Shown here: piece after piece, positions 56,113 to 64,000 of the stretch
How positions within the stretch are numbered: the stretch's first letter is position 1
Layout of the letters: each line of letters begins with the position of its first letter
Assembly: GCF_030268885.1 (NCBI RefSeq)
Contig: NZ_BSSA01000002.1
Coordinates: 310,001-374,000 of the forward strand
Reading direction: 5' to 3'
Source of the DNA: Kitasatospora phosalacinea
GTDB taxonomy: Bacteria > Actinomycetota > Actinomycetes > Streptomycetales > Streptomycetaceae
DNA: 64,000 nt
Made by a program: the position numbers and the translations under genes
Notes under the pieces: model-generated
Seen by the model: only the letters and a program-made list of their open reading frames with translations
Told to the model about the DNA's origin: nothing
Databases searched by the model: none

Positions 56113-57086
56113 GCGAGCCGAACGGAGCCGTCCTGCCGAGCGAGTCGGAGCGGCGGCTGTACCAGCAGATCCTGGACCAGGGCGGCCGGGTGTCGTTCCG
56201 CGAGGCGGTCGAGCAGGACCCGACCGGGGTGCTGCGGCTGATGGAGCTCGGGCTGCTGGTGCACGACGCGGCCGAGCAGGTGCTGACGGCGGTCAACCCG
56301 CGCGCGGTCAGCGACCGGATCAGCGCCGAGCTGCGCGCCGAGGGCACCCGGATGCTGCTGCGCGCCGAGGAGATGCCGACGCTGCTGGAGGACCTCACCC
56401 ACGCCTACGACGCGACCCCGCGCCGGGCCGACCGCTCCAGCGTGGTGCAGCACGTCGACCGGACCGAGCAGATCCGGCACCGCGTCCTGCAGTTGGCGAG
56501 CGAGGCGTACGAGGAGGAGCTGTCCCTGCACCCGGGGGGCGCCGGACCGGCCGACCTGCTGGAGCAGGCGCTGGACCGCACCCGCCGCTTCCTGGAGCGG
56601 GGCGGGAGCATCCGCACCGTCTACGAGCCGACCGCGCTGCTGGACGAGCCGACCGTCCGCTGGGCGGAGAGGGTCACCGGCTGGGGAGGCCGGTTCCGCA
56701 CCTTGAGCGAACCGTTCAGCAGGATGTTGATCTTCGACCGCCGGGTCGCCGTCGTCCCGGCCTCGGCCGACAATTCGAGTGCCGCCTTCATCGAGGACCC
56801 GGCCGTGGTCTCGTTCCTGGTCGCCGCCTTCGAGCGGGACTGGGAGCGGGCCGAGCGGATCCAGTGGGGCTCCGCCGAGCACGAGGGCGAGAGCGTGGTG
56901 CCGGTCCACGAGCAGGTGGGCCGACTGCTCGCCCAGGGCCTGACCCAGAAGACCATCGCCTCCCGGCTGGGCCTCGGCGAACGCACCGTCGCCGCGCACA
57001 TCTCCCGCCTGCGCGAACTCCACGACGCGGAGACCCTGTTCCAACTGGGCTGGCAGATGCGCGGAGCCGGGGAACCGCAGAGCTGA
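56109..57086 (+). CDS. Array regulator 8: TrmB-like/LuxR-HTH transcriptional regulator
   Basis: 325 residues from GTG 56109, eight bases after GAAGGAG and overlapping the upstream stop by four bases. Core: ERRLYQQILDQGGRVSFREA, LRLMELGLLVHDAAEQVLTA, HVDRTEQIRHRVLQLASEAY, RTVYEPTALLDEPTVRWAER, LSEPFSRMLIFDRRVAVVPA and FERDWERAERIQWGS. Two otherwise invariant features change: AAQPGG reads SLHPGG, and the recognition helix motif GLSERTV reads GLGERTV. It is the last co-directional member; the convergent ribosyltransferase-like gene ends eight bases later, leaving no room for a terminator. Confidence 0.9.
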   Translation: MSEPNGAVLPSESERRLYQQILDQGGRVSFREAVEQDPTGVLRLMELGLLVHDAAEQVLTAVNPRAVSDRISAELRAEGTRMLLRAEEMPTLLEDLTHAYDATPRRADRSSVVQHVDRTEQIRHRVLQLASEAYEEELSLHPGGAGPADLLEQALDRTRRFLERGGSIRTVYEPTALLDEPTVRWAERVTGWGGRFRTLSEPFSRMLIFDRRVAVVPASADNSSAAFIEDPAVVSFLVAAFERDWERAERIQWGSAEHEGESVVPVHEQVGRLLAQGLTQKTIASRLGLGERTVAAHISRLRELHDAETLFQLGWQMRGAGEPQS

Positions 57087-57093
57087 CCGGACG

Positions 57094-57708
57094 TCAGCCG
57101 GTCGCGATCTCCGGGGACCAGAAGCCGTACGGGCCGGTGCCGGTGGGCTCGCGGCGCTGGCGCGGGAACTGCTCGCCGGGCGCGGTCCAGAAGCCGCCGC
57201 GCAGCGACAGCGCCATCCCGGCCCAGTCCAGCGCGGTCTCCACGGTGTGGTGCAGCGCCTCCTGCGACCAGGTGTCGTCGAACACCAGCGGCAGCACCGG
57301 CGAGACCTGCTCGATGGTCGCGATCAGCGGGTTGTGCGTGATCGCCTCGTCCACCAGCAGCACGATCGGCTTGCGCAGCGCCGAGGCCCAGCCGAGCTCC
57401 AGGCTGACCCCGGCCGACAGCGGCGCGCCCACGTACGCGAACACCAGGTCCGCGCTCTGCATCGCCCGGAAGTCCGACGGCACCCGCTGCTCCGGCGCCC
57501 GCCCCGCGACCGTCCACGCATCGCTGTGGTGAGCGCTGTACACCGCCGCCCCGCTGTCCAGCAGCGTGCCGCGCAGCGTGGTCAGCCGGGTCCGGCTCGC
57601 CAGCGTCACCACACTGTCCGCCGGCCCGGTCAGCCGCATCAGCGGCGCGGCCAGGAAGACCCGTGCGCGACGCCCCTCGGTGCGGTGTTGTAGGTGCTGC
57701 TCACTCAT
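57094..57708 (-). CDS. Nucleoside 2-deoxyribosyltransferase-like protein
   Basis: 204 residues from ATG 57708, five bases after GGAG; a longer upstream frame to 57864 runs into a poorly biased region. The fold pattern of the nucleoside 2-deoxyribosyltransferase family is seen: ARVFLAAPLMRLTGPADSVV at the start, FRAMQSADLVFAYVGAPLSA with the catalytic-region Asp, and GVSLELGWASALRKPIVLLV with the conserved Glu of the GxxxELG motif. Relatives transfer deoxyribose between bases or hydrolyse nucleotides, and some serve in signalling or defence. It is tail-to-tail with the regulator array and head-to-head with the peptide gene, so the three may form one locus. Substrate unknown. Confidence 0.78.
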   Translation of the reverse strand: MSEQHLQHRTEGRRARVFLAAPLMRLTGPADSVVTLASRTRLTTLRGTLLDSGAAVYSAHHSDAWTVAGRAPEQRVPSDFRAMQSADLVFAYVGAPLSAGVSLELGWASALRKPIVLLVDEAITHNPLIATIEQVSPVLPLVFDDTWSQEALHHTVETALDWAGMALSLRGGFWTAPGEQFPRQRREPTGTGPYGFWSPEIATG

Positions 57709-58107
57709 GTCGACTCCGGGTGTGGTGTTTCGGCCGTCGCACCTGCACGTCCCTGCTTGCCGGAACGGTGGGGTGGGTGCCCGAAGATTGCCGCACTTCG
57801 GGTCCGTCGGCCGTGGTGGACGCGCTGATTCTGCTACTGCAGTTACAACTAGCTGATCGTCCATCGCCGGGTGTCAGTGAGTCCACTGGCGCACGGTGGC
57901 ATCTGGCTGCCTGGCGGATAGATGACACCTCGGCCGGGGACCTCGCCCGCCGCCGCCGACATGCACATTTCAGTGACCGGGTGACCCGCAGTTGAGGGGT
58001 GGGGTGACGTAGGGACGGTCGATGAGGAATCATATGTCGGAAATTGGTGCGGCCATCGTTCGGGCGGACGGTGGTCGTGATGGATTTGTCCCGAAAGGAG
58101 TGATGTT
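57709..58107. other. Divergent control region of the ribosyltransferase-like and peptide genes
   Basis: 399 bp, clearly less GC-rich than the surrounding DNA. It has the inverted repeat CAGTG-AGTC-CACTG near 57875 and AT-rich patches around TTACAACTAGCTGATCG and GAGGAATCATATGTCGG. These are likely promoter segments for the two divergent genes; no clear -35/-10 pair with normal spacing was found. No further signal-peptide gene was seen on either strand. Confidence 0.5.
58093..58100 (+). promoter_or_regulatory. Ribosome-binding site of the secreted-peptide gene
   Basis: GAAAGGAG, ending seven bases before GTG 58108. It decides the start: the nearer ATG at 58103 runs into TGA after three codons, whereas the GTG opens the 50-codon frame. 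Confidence 0.8.
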
Positions 58108-58260
58108 GTGCTGAAGGTCCGTCGTATCCTGGTCTCGGCTGTTCTGCTGGGCATCACTGTGTTTCTCGGAGTCAGCCCGGCGAGTGCGGACTCCTACTGG
58201 AGGACCTCCGAGACTGCCGTGGCGCCGGTGGCTCTCATGGACATGGACAGCCACTGGTAG
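58108..58260 (+). CDS. Secreted 50-residue peptide precursor (candidate signal peptide/pheromone)
   Basis: 50 codons from GTG 58108 with a strong GAAAGGAG site. The product has a classic Sec signal peptide: basic start MLKVRRIL, hydrophobic core VSAVLLGITVFLG, and signal-peptidase site SPASA followed by DS. Cleavage after residue 27 leaves a mature peptide of 23 residues that begins DSYWRTSETAV and ends ALMDMDSHW. It has no cysteine, so it is not a disulfide peptide or lanthipeptide, and two Trp plus an acidic C-terminal segment suggest a specific ligand. No modifying enzyme is beside it. It lies between array regulator 8 and the ninth regulator (tail-to-tail, 25 bp apart). I do not recognise the family; a quorum or pheromone role is inference from context. 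Confidence 0.8.
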   Translation: MLKVRRILVSAVLLGITVFLGVSPASADSYWRTSETAVAPVALMDMDSHW

Positions 58261-58285
58261 GCCTGCCGCCGAGGGGCCGTCGAGT

Positions 58286-59290
58286 TCAGTCCGCTGTCGG
58301 CCCCTCGGCGTGGGCGATCTTCCAGCCGAGCTGGAAGAGCGTCTCCACCCCGTACTCCTCGCGCATTTCGGCGATGTGTCGGGCGAGGGTGCGTTCGCTG
58401 AGCCCGATCCGCCGGGCGATCGTGCGGTGTGCGATGCCTTCCAGCATCATGCGGACGATTTGCTTGCGCATGCTGGACACCACCTGTGGCGGTATTTCGT
58501 GCCCTCCGGTGAAGGGGATGGCCCTTTCCCATTGACTGTGGAAGACGCCCACGATGTAGTCGATGACGGCGTCGTCCCGCACGAAGGCCGCGCGGTCGCG
58601 GTTGTGCTCGTCGCCGACGGTTATCACGGCGACCTTACGGTCGATCACGATCAGCTTGGCGAATGCCTCGTCCAACGTTCTCACCTGGCACCCTTCCTGG
58701 GTGACCGCCTGGACGTAGCTGATCGTCGGGTTCGAATAGCGAGCGCTCGGCTGGTAGATCGTCCTGATCGTCCCGCCGCGCTCCACGAATTCCATATCGC
58801 GGGCGATCGCTATTTTCAGGGCTTCCTCGCCCCGTCCGCCGCCGGGCTGTGCCGTGAGCATTTCGTTCGAGGCTCCGGCCATGATTGCCGCCAGGGTCTC
58901 ATTGATGTTTCCCCGCCCCTGGACGTATTCGATGGCCCCCCCGGCCTCGGGGTGTGCGATGTGGGTTTGGTATTCTTTCTGGAGTTCTTGCAGCGCATGG
59001 CTCATCGCGATGGACCGGTGGAGGATCCGGGTGGCTTCCAGTTGGAAGCCCAGCGTCAGCGTCTCGGCCAGTTGCTGGGGGGCCTTGACTGCGTACGTCC
59101 CCACTGGTCCCACCTCGGGCTGTAGGAGCCCGAGTTCCAGCAACTCGTGGAGCGCGGCCTCCTCTTGCTCCGCGGGGAGGACGTGGACTCCGGCCAGCTT
59201 CCCCCCGCTTCGCACGGCCTGGTTGTAGAGGACCTTGGCCTCCGGGGAAAGTGCGGGGGCTGCGGCGGGATTCCTCCGCTCAGTGCTCAT
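58286..59290 (-). CDS. Ninth, divergent TrmB-like/LuxR-HTH regulator beside the peptide gene
   Basis: 334 residues from ATG 59290, eight bases after AAGGAG; ATG 59296 would leave only two bases. Same architecture as the array members but distant: LSPEAKVLYNQAVRSGGKLA and ALHELLELGLLQPEVGPVGT (winged-helix-like), RGNINETLAAIMAGASNEML and LTAQPGGGRGEE, IRTIYQPSARYSNPTISYVQ and LDEAFAKLIVIDRKVAVITV in the centre, and IAHRTIARRIGLSERTLARH as HTH, ending TLFQLGWKIAH. Codon use is less GC-biased than in the array. Being tail-to-tail with the peptide gene, it is the likeliest dedicated receptor or controller of that peptide. Confidence 0.9.
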   Translation of the reverse strand: MSTERRNPAAAPALSPEAKVLYNQAVRSGGKLAGVHVLPAEQEEAALHELLELGLLQPEVGPVGTYAVKAPQQLAETLTLGFQLEATRILHRSIAMSHALQELQKEYQTHIAHPEAGGAIEYVQGRGNINETLAAIMAGASNEMLTAQPGGGRGEEALKIAIARDMEFVERGGTIRTIYQPSARYSNPTISYVQAVTQEGCQVRTLDEAFAKLIVIDRKVAVITVGDEHNRDRAAFVRDDAVIDYIVGVFHSQWERAIPFTGGHEIPPQVVSSMRKQIVRMMLEGIAHRTIARRIGLSERTLARHIAEMREEYGVETLFQLGWKIAHAEGPTAD

Positions 59291-59445
59291 GTCCATGACT
59301 CCTTGCCTGAGCTGGGGCCTTTGACGGATCCGGCGCGTGCCCTCCGGCCCGCATCATAGAGCGAAGGCTTCCCGGCCCCCTCGGATTACCGGACTGCGGA
59401 CGGGCTGACGGCACTTCCGGAAAGAACTCTGGCAGGACGACGCCG

Positions 59446-59481
59446 CCGCCGACACCCCCCGATGGACAGGGGTGTCGACGG
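59446..59481 (-). terminator. Intrinsic terminator of the dnaK operon (after hspR)
   Basis: A 13-bp stem with one mismatch (59446-59458 with 59469-59481) around a 10-base loop, 25 bases beyond the hspR stop. Confidence 0.75.
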
Positions 59482-59505
59482 CTCGGCGTCGGGTTCCGGC
59501 TGTGC

Positions 59506-60045
59506 TCAGCGCTTGGGCCGCCACACCACCAGCGCGCTGGACTGCTGGACCTGCTGGTAGGGCACCAGGTCGCGGCGGTAGGAGGCGTGGACGGCGGCCT
59601 CGCGCTGCTGCAGGGTCGCGGCGGCGCCCTCCAGGGCGTCGACCAGTTCGCTGACGCGGGACTGCAGGGCGGCGACCTGGTTCTCCAGCTCGATGATCCG
59701 CTTGATGCCGGCCAGGTTGATGCCCTCGTCCTGGGAGAGCCGCTGGACCTCGCGCAGCTGCTGGATGTCCCGGGCCGAGTAGCGGCGGCCGCGCCCGGCG
59801 GTGCGGTCGGGGCTGACCAGGCCGAGGCGGTCGTACTGGCGGAGGGTCTGCGGGTGCAGGCCGGAGAGCTCGGCGGCGACGGAGATGACGTAGACCGGGG
59901 TGTCCTCGGTGAGGACGTACGGCGGGGCGGCGGCGCGCGGGCGGCCGCCGCCGGGCAGGCCCTCGCCGAGGCCGGGGCCGGGACCGATCCGGCCGGTGAC
60001 GCCGGGGCCGTCGCCGCCGTGGCTACTGTCGGGGTGGGGACTCAT
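59506..60045 (-). CDS. hspR: Heat-shock repressor HspR (MerR family)
   Basis: 179 residues, last gene of the dnaK operon, seven bases after the dnaJ stop. HspR binds HAIR operators with DnaK as co-repressor. A Gly/Pro-rich extension of 40 residues precedes the MerR helix-turn-helix VYVISVAAELSGLHPQTLRQ and YDRLGLVSPDRTAGRGRRYS, then the dimerisation helix EGINLAGIKRIIELENQVAA with a coiled coil to the end. The regulatory circuit is closed: it represses its own operon and clpB through the HAIR sites found here. Confidence 0.96.
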   Translation of the reverse strand: MSPHPDSSHGGDGPGVTGRIGPGPGLGEGLPGGGRPRAAAPPYVLTEDTPVYVISVAAELSGLHPQTLRQYDRLGLVSPDRTAGRGRRYSARDIQQLREVQRLSQDEGINLAGIKRIIELENQVAALQSRVSELVDALEGAAATLQQREAAVHASYRRDLVPYQQVQQSSALVVWRPKR

Positions 60046-60052
60046 CGGGATC

Positions 60053-61198
60053 TCACGCTCCCTCCGCCGCCTTGAACAGGGCGGCTCGCGGGTCGTCCGA
60101 GGCGGTGGCCTCGCGGTACTGCTCCAGTGCGGTCAGCGCGTCGCCGGTGACGTGCTTGGGCACCGTGACCTCCACGGTGACCAGCAGGTCACCGCGGGTG
60201 CCGTCCTTGCGGGTGGCGCCCTTGCCGCGGGCCCGCATGGTCAGGCCGTTGGCGCTGCCGGGCGGCAGCTTGAGCTTCACGGCCGGACCGTTCAGGGTCG
60301 GCACCTCGATGGTGCCGCCGAGCGCGGCTTCGGGGAAGCTCACCGGCACCGTCACCGTCAGGTTGTCACCCTTGCGCCCGAACACCGGGTGCGCGTCCAC
60401 GTGCACGGTGACGTACAGGTCGCCGGGCTGGCCGCCGCGCTCGCCCTGGGCGCCCTTGCCCTTGAGCCGGATGCGCTGGCCGTCCTGCACCCCGGCGGGG
60501 ATGCGGACCTGCATGGTGCGGGCCGAGGAGGCCCGGCCGCTGCCGTGGCAGACGGTGCACGGGTCGTCGACGATCATGCCGCGGCCCTTGCAGTCCCGGC
60601 AGGGCTCGGAGAGCGCGAAGGCGCCCTGGCCGCGGCTGACGGTTCCGGCGCCGACGCAGGTCGGACAGACCCGCGGGGTGGTGCCGGTCTTGGCGCCCGT
60701 CCCGGCGCAGGCGCGGCAGGCGGCCTGGGAGGTCATCCGCAGCGGCACGGTCGCGCCGTCCACGGCCTCCTCGAAGTTCAGCGTGACCTCGGTCTCGACG
60801 TCCGCCCCGCGGCGCGGCTGGGCGGCCTGCCGGCCGCCGCGGTTGAACAGGCCGCCGAACACGTCGCCGATCCCGCCGCCGGCGCCGCCCCCGCCGTTGA
60901 ACAGGTCGCCGAAGTCGAAGCCCCCGGCCGCACCCGCCCCGCCGGGCCGGAAGCCGCCGCCCGCGAACAGCGAGCGGGCCTCGTCGTACTCCTTGCGGCG
61001 CTTCTCGTCCGAGAGCACGTCGTACGCCTCGGAGATGTCCTTGAAGCGCTCCTCGGCCTTGGCGTCGCCCTTGTTCGCGTCCGGGTGGAACTCGCGGGCC
61101 AGCTTGCGGTAGGTCTTCTTGATCTCTGCAGCGGTGGCGTCCTTGGGCACGCCGAGGACCTTGTAGTAGTCCTTCTCCACGTAGTCCTTAGCGCTCAT
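60053..61198 (-). CDS. dnaJ: Co-chaperone DnaJ
   Basis: 381 residues. Stimulates DnaK ATPase and delivers substrates. The J domain (6-72) has HPD at residues 38-40 in LAREFHPDANKGD, a Gly/Phe-rich region follows (FRPGGAGAAGGFDFGDLFNG), and the central zinc domain has four CxxCxGxG repeats: CRACAGTG, CPTCVGAG, CRDCKGRG and CTVCHGSG. The C-terminal substrate domain starts MQVRIPAGVQDGQRIRLKGK. The gap of 145 bp to grpE is the largest in the operon and may hold an internal promoter or processing site. Confidence 0.97.
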   Translation of the reverse strand: MSAKDYVEKDYYKVLGVPKDATAAEIKKTYRKLAREFHPDANKGDAKAEERFKDISEAYDVLSDEKRRKEYDEARSLFAGGGFRPGGAGAAGGFDFGDLFNGGGGAGGGIGDVFGGLFNRGGRQAAQPRRGADVETEVTLNFEEAVDGATVPLRMTSQAACRACAGTGAKTGTTPRVCPTCVGAGTVSRGQGAFALSEPCRDCKGRGMIVDDPCTVCHGSGRASSARTMQVRIPAGVQDGQRIRLKGKGAQGERGGQPGDLYVTVHVDAHPVFGRKGDNLTVTVPVSFPEAALGGTIEVPTLNGPAVKLKLPPGSANGLTMRARGKGATRKDGTRGDLLVTVEVTVPKHVTGDALTALEQYREATASDDPRAALFKAAEGA

Positions 61199-61343
61199 GG
61201 CCTTTGACCGCCACCTCCCGTTGCGTCTGTCGCTGCTGCGCAGCGCCTGGTTGCGGCACCGCGGTGCAGTGCCGTGATACGGCGCTGCGGAGCCGGCCGC
61301 CGTACTGGACGACGTACGACTCCGCAGCGCACGGGGACTCTAC

Positions 61344-61930
61344 TCAGCTGTCGGACGAACCGTCAGCCTTGTCGCCGTCCGGCTCGCCGGTGGTCTGCGT
61401 GCCCGGCTGGGGCTCCGCGACCGCGACCATCGCCGGGCGAATGATCCGCTCGCCGATCCGGTACCCGGGCTGGAGGATCTGCACGCAGGTGTCCTCCGTC
61501 ACGTCCGACGAGTAGCTGTGCATCAGCGCCTCGTGGATCGTCGGGTCGAAGGGCTCGCCCTCCTTGCCGAACTGCTGCAGCCCGAGCTTGGCGACGACCG
61601 TCTCCAGCGACTCGGCGACCGACTTGAAGCCGCCCGTCACCTCGCCGTGCTCGCGGGCGCGGCCGATGTCGTCCAGCACCGGGATCAGCGACTCCAGGAT
61701 GTTGGAGACGGCGATCTCGCGAACGGTGGAGCGGTCGCGCTCGACCCGCTTGCGGTAGTTCTGGTACTCGGCCTGGAGCCGCTGCAGGTCGGCGGTGCGC
61801 TCGCTGGCCTCGCGCTTGGCGGCGGCCAGTTCGTCGGCACCCGCACCCGCGACGGCCTCCTCGGCTGCCTTGAGCACGGCCTCCTCGGCGGCGGAGTCGT
61901 CGCCGGGCTGCTCGCCCTGCGGCTTCTCCG

Positions 61931-61934
<4 letters not shown>
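61344..61934 (-). CDS. grpE: Nucleotide exchange factor GrpE
   Basis: 196 residues. GrpE dimers release ADP from DnaK. An acidic start ([20 protein letters not shown]) leads into the long coiled-coil helix ([20 protein letters not shown]), and the beta domain has the family signature with [19 protein letters not shown] and [20 protein letters not shown]. Its ATG overlaps the dnaK stop by four bases (ATGA), so the two are translationally coupled. Confidence 0.97.
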
Positions 61935-63781
<1,847 letters not shown>

Positions 63782-63802
63782 CGTGAATACCTCCGGGGAG
63801 AA

Positions 63803-63823
63803 GTTGAGCAGTACGGACTCAAG
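63803..63823. promoter_or_regulatory. HAIR element 1 (HspR operator) of the dnaK operon
   Basis: GTTGAGC, seven bases, ACTCAAG, one side matching the HspR consensus ACTCAAG fully. It overlaps the predicted -10 box of the dnaK promoter (63822-63827), so bound HspR would block initiation. Confidence 0.92.
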
Positions 63824-63850
63824 GATGCACGACCGATCGGGCCGCGTCAA
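63822..63850 (-). promoter_or_regulatory. dnaK operon promoter
   Basis: On the minus strand TTGACG (63845-63850) and CATCCT (63822-63827) are separated by exactly 17 bases, a vegetative sigma-type promoter. It lies about 45-65 bases before the dnaK ATG and is flanked by the two HAIR elements. Confidence 0.8.
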
Positions 63851-63854
63851 CGGC

Positions 63855-63875
63855 TTTGAGTCGGTGTCGCTCAAC
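63855..63875. promoter_or_regulatory. HAIR element 2 (HspR operator) of the dnaK operon
   Basis: TTTGAGT, seven bases, GCTCAAC, immediately upstream of the -35 box. It is the weaker match of the pair; centres of the two elements are 52 bp apart, about five helical turns, allowing cooperative binding. Confidence 0.85.
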
Positions 63876-63955
63876 TTTACTGAGCGCTTATGTCGCCGGA
63901 GCCGTCGCGGCTGCTCCGGGCGGGTGAGTCCTGGCTTAGTGACTGCCGCCATACC

Positions 63956-63984
63956 TTGAACATCTTCTGGCTGGGTGTTAATGC
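63956..63984 (+). promoter_or_regulatory. Candidate promoter reading out of the window
   Basis: TTGAAC (63956-63961) and TAATGC (63979-63984) separated by 17 bases on the plus strand, in a less GC-rich stretch. It would drive a gene beyond the window end, divergent from dnaK. No gene start is visible to confirm it. Confidence 0.45.
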
Positions 63985-64000
63985 GCGGTAATGTCCGGCG

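Noticed and set aside
48949..57086. Array genes as large ATP-binding LuxR (LAL) regulators or NarL response regulators
   Set aside because: No Walker A motif and no receiver-domain Asp/Lys set; the N-terminal and central domains are of another type.
58103..58114. ATG at 58103 as start of the peptide gene
   Set aside because: It meets TGA after three codons; only GTG 58108 gives the signal-peptide frame with correct spacing from GAAAGGAG.

Overview
The window is very GC-rich, with strong third-position G/C bias, GTG starts and many 4- or 8-nt gene overlaps. Gene content (bkd complex, pur genes, Lsr2, mycothiol-type maleylpyruvate isomerase folds, DUF3151/DUF2617/DUF3152 proteins, HspR-type heat-shock control) points to an actinomycete of the Streptomycetaceae (Streptomyces or Kitasatospora). 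This is inferred from gene families and order; no database search was possible.

Layout. 1-2661: end of a branched-chain/2-oxo acid dehydrogenase operon (E1alpha tail, E1beta, E2). 2776-10376: XRE regulator, secreted M64-type metalloprotease, MFS transporter, maleylpyruvate isomerase-like protein, nitrilase-fold amidase, GntR regulator, SLATT-like membrane protein. 10860-24890: de novo purine genes purD, purC, purS-purQ-purL, interleaved with a degenerate M48-like membrane protein, a dimethylformamidase-like protein, an operon coding for an ABC exporter plus a NarL-type two-component system, two tandem tRNA-Gly(GCC) genes and lsr2. 24968-32064: a DinB/MPI-fold protein, a DUF3152 protein, then a polymorphic-toxin operon (helical carrier protein, deaminase toxin with H/E and PCxxC residues, two SUKH-type proteins) with a divergent P-loop/beta-propeller protein. 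32381-43307: housekeeping genes (DUF3151, fbaA, DedA, pyrE, CoxG-like, spermidine synthase-like, DUF2617, aminotransferase, DUF4419, YbjN), a parS-like palindrome and a frameshifted gene remnant. 43475-48292: clpB with an upstream HAIR element, then a divergent LysR / TDT-family transporter pair.

The standout is 48949-59290, lying between the two heat-shock loci. Eight paralogous regulators of about 320 residues, each with an N-terminal winged-helix-like segment, a TrmB-like central domain and a C-terminal LuxR/GerE helix-turn-helix, are encoded head-to-tail with every junction overlapping by 4 or 8 nt. They are followed by a convergent nucleoside 2-deoxyribosyltransferase-like gene, a previously uncalled 50-codon gene for a Sec-exported peptide (mature part about 23 residues, ending MDMDSHW) and a ninth, divergent member of the same regulator family. 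I interpret this as a candidate peptide-signalling locus with an expanded bank of receptor-regulators; the link between peptide and regulators is inference.

59506-63781 is the dnaK-grpE-dnaJ-hspR operon on the minus strand, with a promoter overlapped by one of two HAIR operators. Intrinsic terminators with long perfect stems mark most operon ends.
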